Shown one piece after another: positions 43,701 to 54,288 of a stretch of DNA of 64,000 bases (the stretch's first letter is position 1; each line of letters opens with the position of its first letter). The notes beneath the pieces were generated by a model, which worked only from the letters and a program-made list of their open reading frames with translations, searched no databases and was not told the origin of the DNA. The stretch lies in assembly GCA_010015655.1 (NCBI GenBank), contig ML976668.1, positions 238,388 through 302,387 on the forward strand, given 5' to 3'. Origin of the DNA: Bimuria novae-zelandiae CBS 107.79 (Eukaryota; Ascomycota; Dothideomycetes; Pleosporales; Didymosphaeriaceae). Made by a program: the position numbers and the translations under genes.

Positions 43701-45965
43701 GTTCAGAGTGCAGTCAACAAGGTCGTCCTATTTACGCCACTCCGCTGCAGCACCGACCTGCAATATTCGTTTCTGTGAATGACATGGAGGTGGTCTCGAC
43801 CTGTTCTGCAACGAGGCCCTGCAACATTTAGTTTATTTCGCTGCTCCAAGGGCATTATGTACTAATCCGGTAAGGTCCCCACCAAATCCCCGCGAGTTTC
43901 GTTGTTCCCATGCACACTGTATGTAGTCTCTCGAACCGACAGCGTGGGGCCTTATACCCCCATGTTGATTGCATTAGCTGATACTTATTTGTCCTCAAGT
44001 GGCAAGTCTTTCGGATTTGGCAGGCATTCTGCGCCTTATGGAGTCCCCACCGTAGGCGCGCACATCACTGTTAGTTAGCGAAGGACCTCGTAGGCTTTCG
44101 AGCCGAACGTTGACGTTGTGAAAGACTCACTAAGCAGTACCTTTAAGTTGCACTCATGGCTTGTCGATTGGCCTTCGCGGGGCAAAGTCACCGCTCTGCT
44201 ACATGGTAAGCAAGCAAGAACGTCGCAACTCTACGGGACCCGCAGAGAAAGCGATGGGCGCTCTACCCTAATGAATCATCTCAAGTTCCCTCGTGGCGTT
44301 CCTATCTAGAAGTAATCTAATAGTCTCTCTTCTCTTCGCACCTGGCCTGGTCTGAACACCTCACACAAGTGGCAATACAGATTCAGGTGGGTACTGTACA
44401 CCCGTCGACATACACCCAGCTCCGATATGGATTGAGGCATTTGCCTCCCACGCGGCCCATTCACGAAGCTTAGCCCTGTTCTGGCACCCTTGATAGTAGT
44501 CCGGACGCCGTAATCGGTTGCCTGCTTTGCAGCACGAGCAACGGGGCGAGCCTGATAGCCGTTCTGACGCCGCACATGAGCATCACCAGCTGGACATCCC
44601 TTTGGTGCGTGTCTTCGGAAAGGCAAGCCTCATTATCAAAATGTGACTTCAGCAGCGGTGATGCCGCCATGCCGCACACCATGCAGGTGAACGCGCGCGC
44701 CACTATGCCGAAGATGCAATATTCGAGTCGCGATGTTCCTATCCCAATAAAGATTTACCGCTGACAAGTCGTTGAGAGGCCGCTGAGAGGCCGGTGAAGG
44801 TCCATCCCATGCCAGAGGCTTGCATGGAGAAGCCACCAGCGTACAGAGTAGCAGCCCACCACGTATGCATCGGTCCGGTCACGAATATGCGCGCTCCACG
44901 CGAGGCGAACGGGATCCGCATGGTTCGTGGCCAGGTGCTGAGTCTTCGGTTCGAGAGTCGGGGTTCGAGCGCGCGTGCGGCGCAGTCCGGCCTGCGGGCG
45001 GAGGTGAGACACCCTGACGTGTACGCTGGCGACGACAATCGGGCTGTGAGAACCGCACGCGAGCATGTCCCCTTTGAAAATTAGGCAAAGATAATAGCGT
45101 TTGGGGGCTGGTTTGCGTTATGCGGACTGGCGCTGGGGGTGATATTTTATGAACTACGCTGCCTTGTGCTGGCTCTGTTTTGTTGTTATCGACGATCTCA
45201 TGTGATATGCACGTATATCAGCCCCTGGGTTTCTTTATAGTACAAATACATGTTGATAGGTAGCAGTCTGAGGCATATCGACTTCCATGCACAGGCAGGG
45301 TGGTTGCACAATGCAGAGTCCACACGCACATCTAGTGAGTGGGTGTGGTGTCTCTCTAAACGCGTCAACTTGATGTCAAGCGGATATGCGCAGGATAGAC
45401 TTCTGCATTACAGGTTACACAACGTGTGCCCTCTTTAAGCGCCGAGAGAGGGAATAATTTAAGTTTGTGGCTGTATTCGTTCTCCTCTTGGGGTTCTCTT
45501 GTGATTGAACGGATATGGAAAACGATAGGTGTGAGTAGACGCAGTGGGCACTTGCTTTACGACTATAAGATGATTTATGTGGGTGTTGAGTCGAGTGAAT
45601 CCTAGGGAGCGTAGATTAATTAGAACACTCGTTGGAAACATTTTGGGCTACGCCTGGCCATGTAATCAAAAGTTAATGTTCGGGTAATGTTAGGATGTTG
45701 AATCTTTTATATATTCTTTCTTGATAAAAAGAACTGCATCTGGCGCTATAGACTAGCATACAGCTTTCTTCGATCTGTTACAAAAATAACAGAGGCTATC
45801 GTATATGAGTTTTCACCTAATACTGCTCTTCCCTATTCCTCTGCGCCACACACCTAACGTCTTTATGTACCCTAAGCTTGATCGCTATAATATATAAAAA
45901 ACAACACGATAATGAAGTAGCCTTGTACACTTGGTTGGGAAATACTTGCAAACGTTAACGTGACA

Positions 45966-46085
45966 AAAAAAATGTGCAGAAAGTGCCCCGCTCGCGGCTC
46001 GAACTGGGGTCGTTAGGCGCAAAAAGAACACGACTGGCCAGAGTTTTAACAAGCTTAACCAATAGGTCACGCAGGTTTCTCACGG
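45966..46085 (-). ncRNA. tRNA-like, possible Pol III unit or SINE relic
   Basis: On the minus strand an A-box-like TGACCTATTGGTTAAGC is followed 47 nt later by a B-box-like AGTTCGAGCC, then CGGGGCAC and a T8 run about 10 nt further on that would terminate Pol III. The T-arm and acceptor strands do not pair, so it is not a functional tRNA. A degenerate tRNA or tRNA-derived SINE head is the best reading. Confidence 0.3.
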
Positions 46086-46197
46086 GATTGCGACAACATG
46101 CTGTCGTGACCACCCAGCGCCCCCAGTTATCACGTTCTTGATACGTTGAAAGATTTGAAATATCATATAGGCGTATTTCTGGAAATGTATTTTGTGT

Positions 46198-46200
<3 letters not shown>

Positions 46201-46238
<38 letters not shown>
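46201..46238. repeat. T38 homopolymer
   Basis: An uninterrupted run of 38 T. Read on the minus strand it is poly(A), which could be a retroposon tail, but no matching body is evident. Its length may also be an assembly estimate. Confidence 0.9.
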
Positions 46239-46241
<3 letters not shown>

Positions 46242-47566
46242 GCCAGGACGTTGGTCTTTCACTTCGACTCACTTTCCACATGCTTCACTCACGCCATGAA
46301 AATTGCAAGGTTCCACTGATTAGCTGGTGGAGCTAGGGCGTTTGCTCCCATGTCATTCCTAGGCTCGGGATAGGCTTCTCAACGCAAGTTCGGCTTTGCA
46401 GACACGCTTTGCGCGGTTCTATAAGCCATCCTAGGTGTTATGTACACCAGAAAAACAAAGAATCGCGAGTCATGATCTACGAGACCACTGCTGTAATTTA
46501 CGTCCGCCACATGGTGCATATTCTCAAGTCGTATACGAATGGAAAGTCTCCAGCACTACATGCAGCGTCGTCGATCGATGGACCGCTCTGGCTTGAGCGA
46601 TCGCGAGGACGTCCTCGTCCCCAGCGTGAACGCTTGTCAATAAGCTCCTGCGCGAGACGCAGCTATCCGCGGCACCCGCTTCCTGCAGCAATTTCTGAGC
46701 TGCATGCGCTGGACACGATGCCGTGATTCATGTGGTCGTGCGGCGGGAGTATACGCGGGTCGTTCACGGGCGAGGTTTGGCGGGTATTGAGAGAGGTATT
46801 TCCTGTGCAGGGGCTTCGAAAAACCGCGGACGAGTGCTTGAAGGACAGGCTTAGGTACTTTGCGTGCCGGTGCTTGGTACTGAAACTATTGTTCCGCTAC
46901 ATGATTTTTATAGTCCTAGCTGAAGAGTTTTTGGAGGAATTGAGCCAAGAGAGATGAAGACAGCGTGAAAGCAGACAAAAGTGCGGCCTCGTTATTTCAG
47001 CGGTGGGTAGAAGATGTACATGCTTTGCGGAAGTTTAAATTATGCTTTACAAGATGAAATATTCCCGTTAATCCTCTAGTTCTTTCTCACTCAAATTCAC
47101 AATCTTGACATAGTATTACTTCAATTTAAGCCAAAAGGGAAAAACACGACCCGCAACGCCACATCAATTGTTCGGAGGAATCGGTCGATGCACGTCTACT
47201 AAAAACCGTGGTGGCTTTCCCCTTCCTAATTGCCCTTGAACTCTGCAGGTCCCACTTGCACCGATCGCAGCCTATCTCGTGCTATACCCATACCTTCTTT
47301 CGTATCTAGTACATATTTGAACAACAAATAGACAACACATCCATCCCATTCAGCGAAACATTTGAGCAGGTGCAAAGGACGGAACTAAAAGGGACAAAAA
47401 TTGATAGAACACTTCAATGTGGCCGTCTTAACTTCAGCGAGCCTGCCATCTGTCTCCCAGTAATATTCCGGTTTTTGGGCCTTTGTGCTCTTTCAATGTC
47501 CTCTATGGCTTCTTTGCGCATTAGACCTCTTTCACAAATGCTGCAGCAACTGATGCGAGAGGCCGT

Positions 47567-49541
47567 TTACGACGTCTGCAGACTCGTCTGCTTGACACCC
47601 TCGGCAACTTCCTCCACTGCCGTCTTCTCCGCGGGAACTTCGCCCTTGCCGCCCTTTTCGCTGGCCTCGACGCCCGAGCCCACGGCACCTGCAACTTTCT
47701 TTGCTTTCTTGCGCTCCTTTTCTGCCTGCTTTAGGTTAGCTACGTGCCCGCTATCATAACCAGTCAGATCCGAGACCTACCTTCTTCGCGGCAGCCTTTG
47801 CAGCCTTCTCTTCTTTGGCTTTCCGCGCTTCCTCGCCACCAAATTGCTCCCGCCACTCCTGCTCACGCTCTGGCTTGATCTGCGAAAAGAGATAGGCCGC
47901 CTTTCCAATTTTGTGGCCCACGGGCAGAGAGCGAGCTTCCCATTCGTCGGGTATGATGAGGAAGGAGGCGTCTAGCTGTTTGAGAATGGAATTGGTGGTG
48001 TCCGGTAGGTAAGGATGGATCAAGGAGGCGAGAAGGTGGATATGGCTCAGTGCGATACCGACCACGGCAGCCGCCCGATGGGGTTCGTTTGTAGCCAAGG
48101 CATTGTCCAGCTTGTTGTCTTGCAAGAGAGTGTTGCCTAAGCTCGAGACGTGAAGTGCTGTCGAGAGAGCGGCCCTTATCTTGACGTCTTCAAGTTCCGC
48201 GATGTATTTCTTCAGTGCTTCATTGACCTTCTTCTTGTGCTCTGTAAGGTAGTCGCTCGTGAACTTGGTGTAGTCCGGCACGACCGAGTCGTAGATCTTG
48301 GAGTTTACGTACTTGATGACGCGGTTCACAAAGTTGCCTAAATTCTTCAGCAGCTCGTTGTTATTTGAGTCGATGAAGCCTTTCCACTCAAATTCCGTGT
48401 CGCCAGTCTCAGGTCGGTGCGAAAGGAGGTAGTAGCGCCATACGTCTGATGGGATACCGGTTTCTTTCGCGTTGGTGCCGAACACACCAATGCCTCGTGA
48501 CTTTGAGAATTTGCCGTGCTCGTAGTTGAGGTATTCCGTTGTAGAGAGAGTGTTGAGCATGGTCCATTTATCGCCAGTGCCGATTTGAGAGGATGGGAAG
48601 ACGACGGTGTGGAAGGGAACGTTATCCTTGCCCATGAACTGGTAGAGCTTTACGTTGTCCGGGTTGCGCCACCACTTCTCCCACTCGTCTGTGTAATTGG
48701 CCGTGATGGAAACATAACCAATGCATGCGTCGAACCACACATACATGACCTTATTCTCGTAGCCTTCAAGTGGGACAGCGGTGCCCCACTTGAGATCACG
48801 AGTGATACCGCGTGGCTTTAAGCCCTCCTTCAACCAGCTCGAGGTGATCTGGATGCAGTTTGAGCTCCAGTTGCCCTCCTTGCTTGCTTTCTCGAACCAC
48901 TTCTCCTCGAGCGGCTGAAGCTTGTCCAGCAAGAGATATATGTGCTTTGTCTCTCTAGGCACGGGCGTCGCGCCGTCAAGCTTGCAGCGAGGGTTGATGA
49001 GCTCTAGCGGGTCGAGGAGGTGGCCGCACTTGTCGCACTGGTCACCCCTGGCATCGTTGTACTGACACAGCGGGCAGGTACCCTCGACGAAACGATCTGC
49101 GAGGAAGCTCTTGTGGGTCTCGCAGTACGGCTGCGTGGTGGTCTGCTCCTCGAGGTAGCCGTTCTTGTGCAGCTTTGTGAAGATGTCCTGGGCAATTTCG
49201 GTCTGTTGGTTCGTCGGAGTCCGGCCAAAGTGATCGAATTCGATATTGAACCACTTGTACACTTCCGCGTGTAGTGCGTTGTATTTGGTGCATAATTGCT
49301 CTGGCGTTACCTTCTCTTCGATAGCCTTGGTCTCTGTGGCCGTACCGTACTCGTCGGTACCGCAGATGTACAGCGTGTTGTAGCCTCGGGCGCGTGCGTA
49401 GCGGGCGAAGACGTCGGCGGAAAGTACGCTGCCGACAACGTTGCCCAGATGCGGGACGTTGTTTACGTAGGGAAGTGCGCTGGTGATGAGCACGTTGCGC
49501 TCGCCCTCGATGGGCAAGATCTTTTTCTTTGGTTCAGTCAT
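47567..49541 (-). CDS. Methionyl-tRNA synthetase, cytoplasmic
   Basis: Two exons, complement of 47781-49541 and 47567-47728, giving 640 residues. The 52-nt intron has a GCTAACC branch site and only interrupts the Lys/Ala-rich C-terminal tail. It charges tRNA-Met with methionine. Class I marks are clear: SALPYVNNVPHLGNVVGS (HIGH-type motif HLGN), the zinc-binding insertion CPLCQ...CDKCG, YVWFDACIGY, and KFSKSRGIGVFG (the KMSKS loop). The anticodon-binding domain follows with ELLKNLGNFVNRVIKY. It lacks the N-terminal GST-like domain of the S. cerevisiae enzyme and has no mitochondrial presequence. The tail EKAAKAAAKKQAEKERKK may assist tRNA binding. Divergent from LTO1. Confidence 0.96.
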
Positions 49542-50035
49542 AGCAATTGCGTGCGTGTATCTGGATGTGAGAGAGGTGTGTCAAGAGTCGGGCTTAGAGA
49601 TCAAGAGAATGCACGGAGTCAGCCTAGGTAGTACTTAAAGTGTGAATCATAAACTGAAATTCCCCGAACCCTTGGACGCCTCCAACACAAGCGCGCCCTA
49701 CTAACCCCACCAACGCCTGCAAAGATTACCCCTCCATGCACCGCCACACCTGACGCCTTGCTGACTCTCCACCGCGCTAGCACGCGACACTTTTTGGACG
49801 GCGAGAAGTGCTCGTTTCCACATTATAATTTCTCTTGAGGGCCTCAGATTGCAGGTAACACTGAGAGACAAGTCATTACATTTTGCTTGTTCCGAATTGC
49901 CACCTGGTTATAAAAATCATCGATTGGAGAGAGTTCGGAAACCTCATCACGGTTCAATACACTCGGAAAGAGTCACTGAAGAACAAGTCTGAAGAGTCAC
50001 AATTCACAACATACCGAACCAGAATCACATCACAA
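49542..50035. promoter_or_regulatory. Divergent promoter MetRS/LTO1
   Basis: 494 bp between the two start codons. The frame of LTO1 is open for 51 codons upstream of its ATG but that part reads as leader, not protein. Pairing of two translation-related genes suggests shared control. Confidence 0.5.
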
Positions 50036-50632
50036 ATGGCTCCTTCTGCAGACCACGATCCCTTTGACTCCCTCCTCACCCTGGAAGACGACCTCTACAC
50101 CACGGCTTACGCCCAAGGTACCGCAGATGGCTCCCGAGCCGGCCGGATCGAAGGTCGCATCTTCGGCCTCGAGAAAGGGTTCGAGAAATTTGCCGCCTTA
50201 GGCCAGCTGCATGGACGAGCTTCAGTATGGGGCGCACGGCTACCTCCTTCCAAACCCTTATCCGAGGACTCCACGCATGCCGAAGCCGAAGGCAAGGCAC
50301 AAGAAGAAACAAAGATAGAACCTGCGCTTCCGCAGTTTAAGGAGAATGAGCGCTTGAAGAAGCACATTCAGATGCTGCATGCCCTTACCGATCCCGCGAC
50401 CTTCAGCACCCGGAATGAGGAAGAGGCAGTTGCAGACTTTGACGACCGCTTCAAGCGTGCGGGTGCGAAAGCTAAGATCATTGAACGTATTGTTGGCGAG
50501 TCAGGAACCTCTTCGTCGCCGGATCGCGAGTCTACTGAGGGAGCGCCGAGGAACGTAAGGCTCAGTGGGGTGAACAAGAAGAAGGGGGATGACAGCATGG
50601 AGGACTTTGTGGGCTCTAGGTTCCTAAGCTGA
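50036..50632 (+). CDS. LTO1: LTO1/ORAOV1-like protein (Yae1-type N-terminal domain)
   Basis: 198 residues, one exon. The conserved N-terminal domain is DPFDSLLTLEDDLYTTAY, then the glycine-repeat helix GTADGSRAGRIEGRIFGLEK ending GFEKF. In yeast LTO1 works with YAE1 as an adaptor that delivers an Fe-S cluster to the ABC protein Rli1 in ribosome biogenesis (established). I start at the ATG of MAPSADHDPFD, which places the domain at the very N-terminus as in the family; the preceding open codons contain no ATG-context support. The C-terminal half is polar and acidic. The family's extreme C-terminal Trp, important for CIA-complex targeting, is not present here; the protein ends GSRFLS. Confidence 0.88.
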   Translation: MAPSADHDPFDSLLTLEDDLYTTAYAQGTADGSRAGRIEGRIFGLEKGFEKFAALGQLHGRASVWGARLPPSKPLSEDSTHAEAEGKAQEETKIEPALPQFKENERLKKHIQMLHALTDPATFSTRNEEEAVADFDDRFKRAGAKAKIIERIVGESGTSSSPDRESTEGAPRNVRLSGVNKKKGDDSMEDFVGSRFLS

Positions 50633-51841
50633 AGTTACTATGGGAGAGAACAATATTGTTCCCAAGCAATCTAAAGTTGCATCAGCGTTCCCATCACGCT
50701 CGAAACCGTACCCTGGGTCCCTTGCGGCAAGCCACCTCAGAGCCAGCCATGCTGGCATACACCAAACATGCGAGCTATACTCATCGCAAGGCGCCAAATC
50801 CAGATCATCGATCTGGCAATCGAAGCACCGCGTTGACTGCTATACCGCCACGTATCCCTGCAATCCGACGGTGTTAAAGACAAATGCCAATCTTGCCGCG
50901 ATGTAGCGATGTACGGCCTCTACATAGTCAACATTGCTAGAGTTTCCCTTCACTGCTATATAAGCCGGCCACGCTGTCTGCTCCTATCTTCGCTAGAAGG
51001 AAATATGACTGCGGGAGCCAATATACGCTCCTAATTCAAGTTCGAATCACAAATGCTTCGCTATTCGCCCCCTTATTCATTCAGAACCCCCGCATGCTTC
51101 CTCATACCCACCTGTGAGAACCCTCCATCAAGACCAAAACTCCCCACAAATCCCCAAAAGCTCTCTCGCCATTCTCTGAATTTATCAGTTTAATCTACAC
51201 ACACAACACTAGCCTAGTCAACCTTCCTGGCCACCCCTCGGTGTTGGACACCCTGCGTGCATTAGCCTCTCCCCTACTCACCCATCCTCCGATCGGCCCC
51301 TACCTACCTCCGAGTCCCGCCTCAACACATCACACACAGCGAGCGTACCTGCATTTCGAACATCGCAATCGCATGAAGTTCACCAACATAAAGCAGTAAG
51401 AAAAGCGTGCAGATTCTGTCTCAAGATTACCACGACTACTTTTACCAGCCACCCCCATCCCTGAACCCAGCTCTACCAGGCCCTCGTCTCTCCCTCCCCG
51501 CACCCCATCGCCACCGCAAACATAGGAGATGAATCCAATCGAGAAGTGAAAGAGCATGCCTGCCTACTAATAAGAAGATACGGTAATTAGAATGTATAGC
51601 GCTTCCCACCCCACAAAAAACGCCCTGTGTTGGCTAAGGAATCGTGCTAAGACCTGCACTGGTATCATACCGCAACCCGTCAAACCGTCTCGCTGCCCTC
51701 CCGTCCTCCTCCTCGCCGCTCTGCAACTTTCGTTCCCGGTGACTTCTAGTTGATTGGATCGATTATGGGCGCAGGCCGAGGTCCCGAGGATCCCACCGTC
51801 TTGGCCCCGATGCTGTCAACCCGACTATGAGCTGGGAACTC
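50633..51841. other. Convergent spacer, 1.2 kb
   Basis: Between LTO1 (+) and the septin gene (-), 3' ends facing. It is C/T-rich around 51.1-51.5 kb, probably a long 3' UTR on one side. No open frame has coding character. Confidence 0.5.
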
Positions 51842-53050
51842 CTAGTACCCGTTCATGGTCATCCGCTGGCTGTTCCTGCTAAGTTCGCGATCGGCGGCGG
51901 GTGAGATGGGGCGCGAGCCGTGGCCGCCGACGGCAGAGCTCTCCTTGAGAGCGAGCAGCTGCTTGGCACGGAAGGACTCGTAGTGGATTTGTGATGTTGT
52001 CTCAATCAAATCTTGGAGGTGCGTGCGGGTGAGGAAATTGCGGAGGTAGACGAATTCGCAGTGGTTCTCGTCCTCGACTAGATACTGTTAGTTCTTGCAT
52101 TGTACGTTGTGTCGATATTCCGTACCATTGATGAATCCCCACCGGTTTTGGCGACCGCGGACCTGCTTGCCGTTGACGACAATGTTCTTCTCTGAGCCGA
52201 CGACGGCGAAGGGAATGATGCCCTGGGCCAAGTCAGTGTGTGAGTCACGTACAATTCAATCGAACAGCACTTGCCTTGATGGAGGTGTTGAGGGAAACTT
52301 CCTCCTGGTCGTGCTCCTCGTTGTCGTAAGGGTACATGCGCAGATTATGGAAGGCGAATTCCTCCTTTATCCGCTCTTTGAACGCGGCGCGCTCCTCAAG
52401 CGTCAAGCTGTCGCTCTTGGCAATTACGGGCACAACGTTGACGAACTCGCTCAGCTTCTTCAACACGACGATGTCGATGGGCTTGAGGCCATGACCGGAG
52501 GGGTTGATGAAGAACAGGCAGCAGTGGATGCGCGTGTCCTGGAGGTAGCGCTCACGCTGGGCGGTGAGCTCCTTGCGCAAGTAGGCACTATGCTGGTCCT
52601 TGATGTACTTGACGATGGGGTCCCAGCAGCGTTCGTTGTTGATCAGGTCACCGTAGCCGGGGGTGTCAACGATGTTGAGGCGCAGACGCACGCCATTCTC
52701 CTCGATTGTGTGCGAGACAGCCTGGATCTCGGTGGTCTGGCGGATAGGCTCGTCGGGCAGCATACGACCCTTGCTGTCGATAAGGTGCGAGGCGAAGATG
52801 GTGTTGATCAGGGTCGACTTGCCGAGGCCAGTCTGTCCTGCAATGGTGTTAGCTCAATAATTCTCGAAACAAGTTGCAACAAACAACAAGCTGAAGCTGG
52901 CGCGTGAAGCTTACCGACGCAAATGATGTTGAACTGGAAGCCCCGCTTGACGAGCTTCTTCTCGATCTGCTTCGTGATGCTGTCGAAACCGACATAGCTC
53001 TCAGGATAGACCGACTGCTGCGGCTGCGATGCTCCGTATGCGGTAGCCAT
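51842..53050 (-). CDS. Septin, Cdc10 type
   Basis: Four exons, complement of 52915-53050, 52275-52837, 52126-52222 and 51842-52077, giving 343 residues. It is a filament-forming GTPase of septin rings at hyphal septa and tips. Marks are a polybasic segment KKLVKRGFQF, the P-loop GQTGLGKST rebuilt across intron 1 (77 nt), the G3 motif DTPGYGD, and the G4 motif AKSD. The Cdc10-like opening YVGFDSITKQIEKKL and the ending FVYLRNFLTRTHLQDLIETT are also clear. There is no C-terminal coiled coil, as in Cdc10. Intron 2 (52223-52274) is GC-AG with a strong GCAAGT donor and CACTGAC branch; intron 3 (48 nt) uses GTACGG. The gene is divergent from the bL32m gene. Confidence 0.95.
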
Positions 53051-53366
53051 TGCGGGCGATGTGGGCCTCGAGGCGGCGGTGTCGTGTGCGGATGGCCTGA
53101 GGAGAAGCTGGAGGCAGGGAATCAATTGTGTGAAGTGTTGAACTTGTCTATCAACAGCGCAGTGAGTGTATACAGCAAGCACGATGGACTTTCTGGCGCT
53201 CTTGCTGGCGCGGGAAAGGGGCAGCCACGAAGCGAAAGTGCGCTAGGCCTCGTCGCGGCTAGGGCGAGAGAGCTGGGGACTGGGGTGCATTGGCATTTTC
53301 TCAACACCAAAACTTGTCGCAGGCGAGCATCACGCGTGCCATCTCCGGCCAACCCGCTCCATCGCT
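53051..53366. promoter_or_regulatory. Divergent promoter septin/bL32m
   Basis: 316 bp between the septin ATG and the bL32m ATG. No TATA box is evident. Confidence 0.5.
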
Positions 53367-53956
53367 ATGGCTCTCGCCCGACCACTACCGCCGCTATGGC
53401 AGACGCTCTTTCCCGCTCTCAATGGCCCCGCGCGCCCCGTCCTGAACCTGCCGCTGCTCCAGCGCCTCGCGCAGCCCTTCCGCACGCTACCTACACCCTT
53501 CGCCGCACTCGGCATACCCCTCTCGCTGCCATCGCTTCCATCCTTGGCCGACATATGGGAGGGAGTCTTGAAGGCAGTGCCCAAGAAGAAGACGTCATAC
53601 ATGAAGAAGCGAACACGCTTCATGGCCGGCAAGGGCCTGAAAGAGCTCACCAACCTGAACAAGTGCTCCGCGTGCGGCAGGGTGAAACGGGCGCACTTCC
53701 TGTGTCCCTACTGTGTGGATGGTATGTGAATGTCATTGTTACGTCCTACGGTAGAAGAGCGATACTGACAAGTGTCACAGCTATCAAGTCCAACATCTTC
53801 GGTGACCATTGGTGGTCCGTCCGAACGCCCACGCGCAAGCAAACAAAGCAGTTGAAGTGGCAACGACGCCTGGAGAGGCAACGAGAGCGCACCGTCGAGC
53901 CCGACCCGAGGGAAGAGAAGCCCATCATCAAGCACACCAACTGGGTGAAGAGATGA
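53367..53956 (+). CDS. Mitochondrial large-subunit ribosomal protein bL32m
   Basis: Two exons, 53367-53721 and 53781-53956, giving 176 residues. The 59-nt intron has an ACTGACAA branch site. A long Leu/Pro-rich N-terminus without acidic residues at its start is the mitochondrial presequence. The bL32 core is VPKKKTSYMKKRTRFMAGKG, followed by the zinc ribbon CSACGRVKRAHFLCPYC split from DAIKSNIFGDHW by the intron. Yeast counterpart is MRPL32, whose maturation by the m-AAA protease is established; this cannot be judged here. The C-terminal tail is basic. Confidence 0.93.
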
Positions 53957-54288
53957 GGAGAAAGGCGTCCGTTGAAACTGTACATCAGAGTACCCCTCGG
54001 TATTTTTGGCGCTATTGGACGGAATTACTGTTGCAGCATTTGTAACTATAGGGCGTTCAGGAGACCGAAATGTATCATAGCCATTTAGGCGATCTAGTAT
54101 GCTGTCATGCATCGCGACCGAAGTCTTATGACACCGTAGCTCCAAAAGCGTAGAAGCAAAAGCGTGCGCCCTGCTATTCCTCGTTCGCTGAGTCCGTCCA
54201 TCCTCATGCGGCCAAAAGGTATCCTATGTATATACAAGAAATCGCTGCCGTTCAAGACTGAAATACGCACTCGTCGTCTTCTTTCGCC
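53957..54288. other. Convergent spacer
   Basis: 332 bp between the 3' ends of bL32m (+) and the Rud3-like gene (-). Presumed 3' UTRs only. Confidence 0.5.

Larger units (their letters stand above)
40721..47566. other. Long gene-free stretch, 6.8 kb
   Basis: No open frame here has a recognisable family, introns that join exons, or a convincing protein composition. The first 2.5 kb (to about 43.2 kb) is GC-rich and gives long spurious frames on both strands, such as 41001-41633 minus. It lies directly upstream of the Zn2Cys6-acetyltransferase gene and could be an extended promoter or leader. From 43.3 kb composition becomes average. A tRNA-like segment (45966-46085) and a T38 tract (46201-46238) are the only discrete items. 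Confidence 0.5.

Noticed and set aside
52095..52907. 270-codon plus-strand frame over the septin gene
   Set aside because: It is antisense to a well-supported septin with intact G motifs; its Val/Leu/Asp-rich text reflects the complement of the septin codons.
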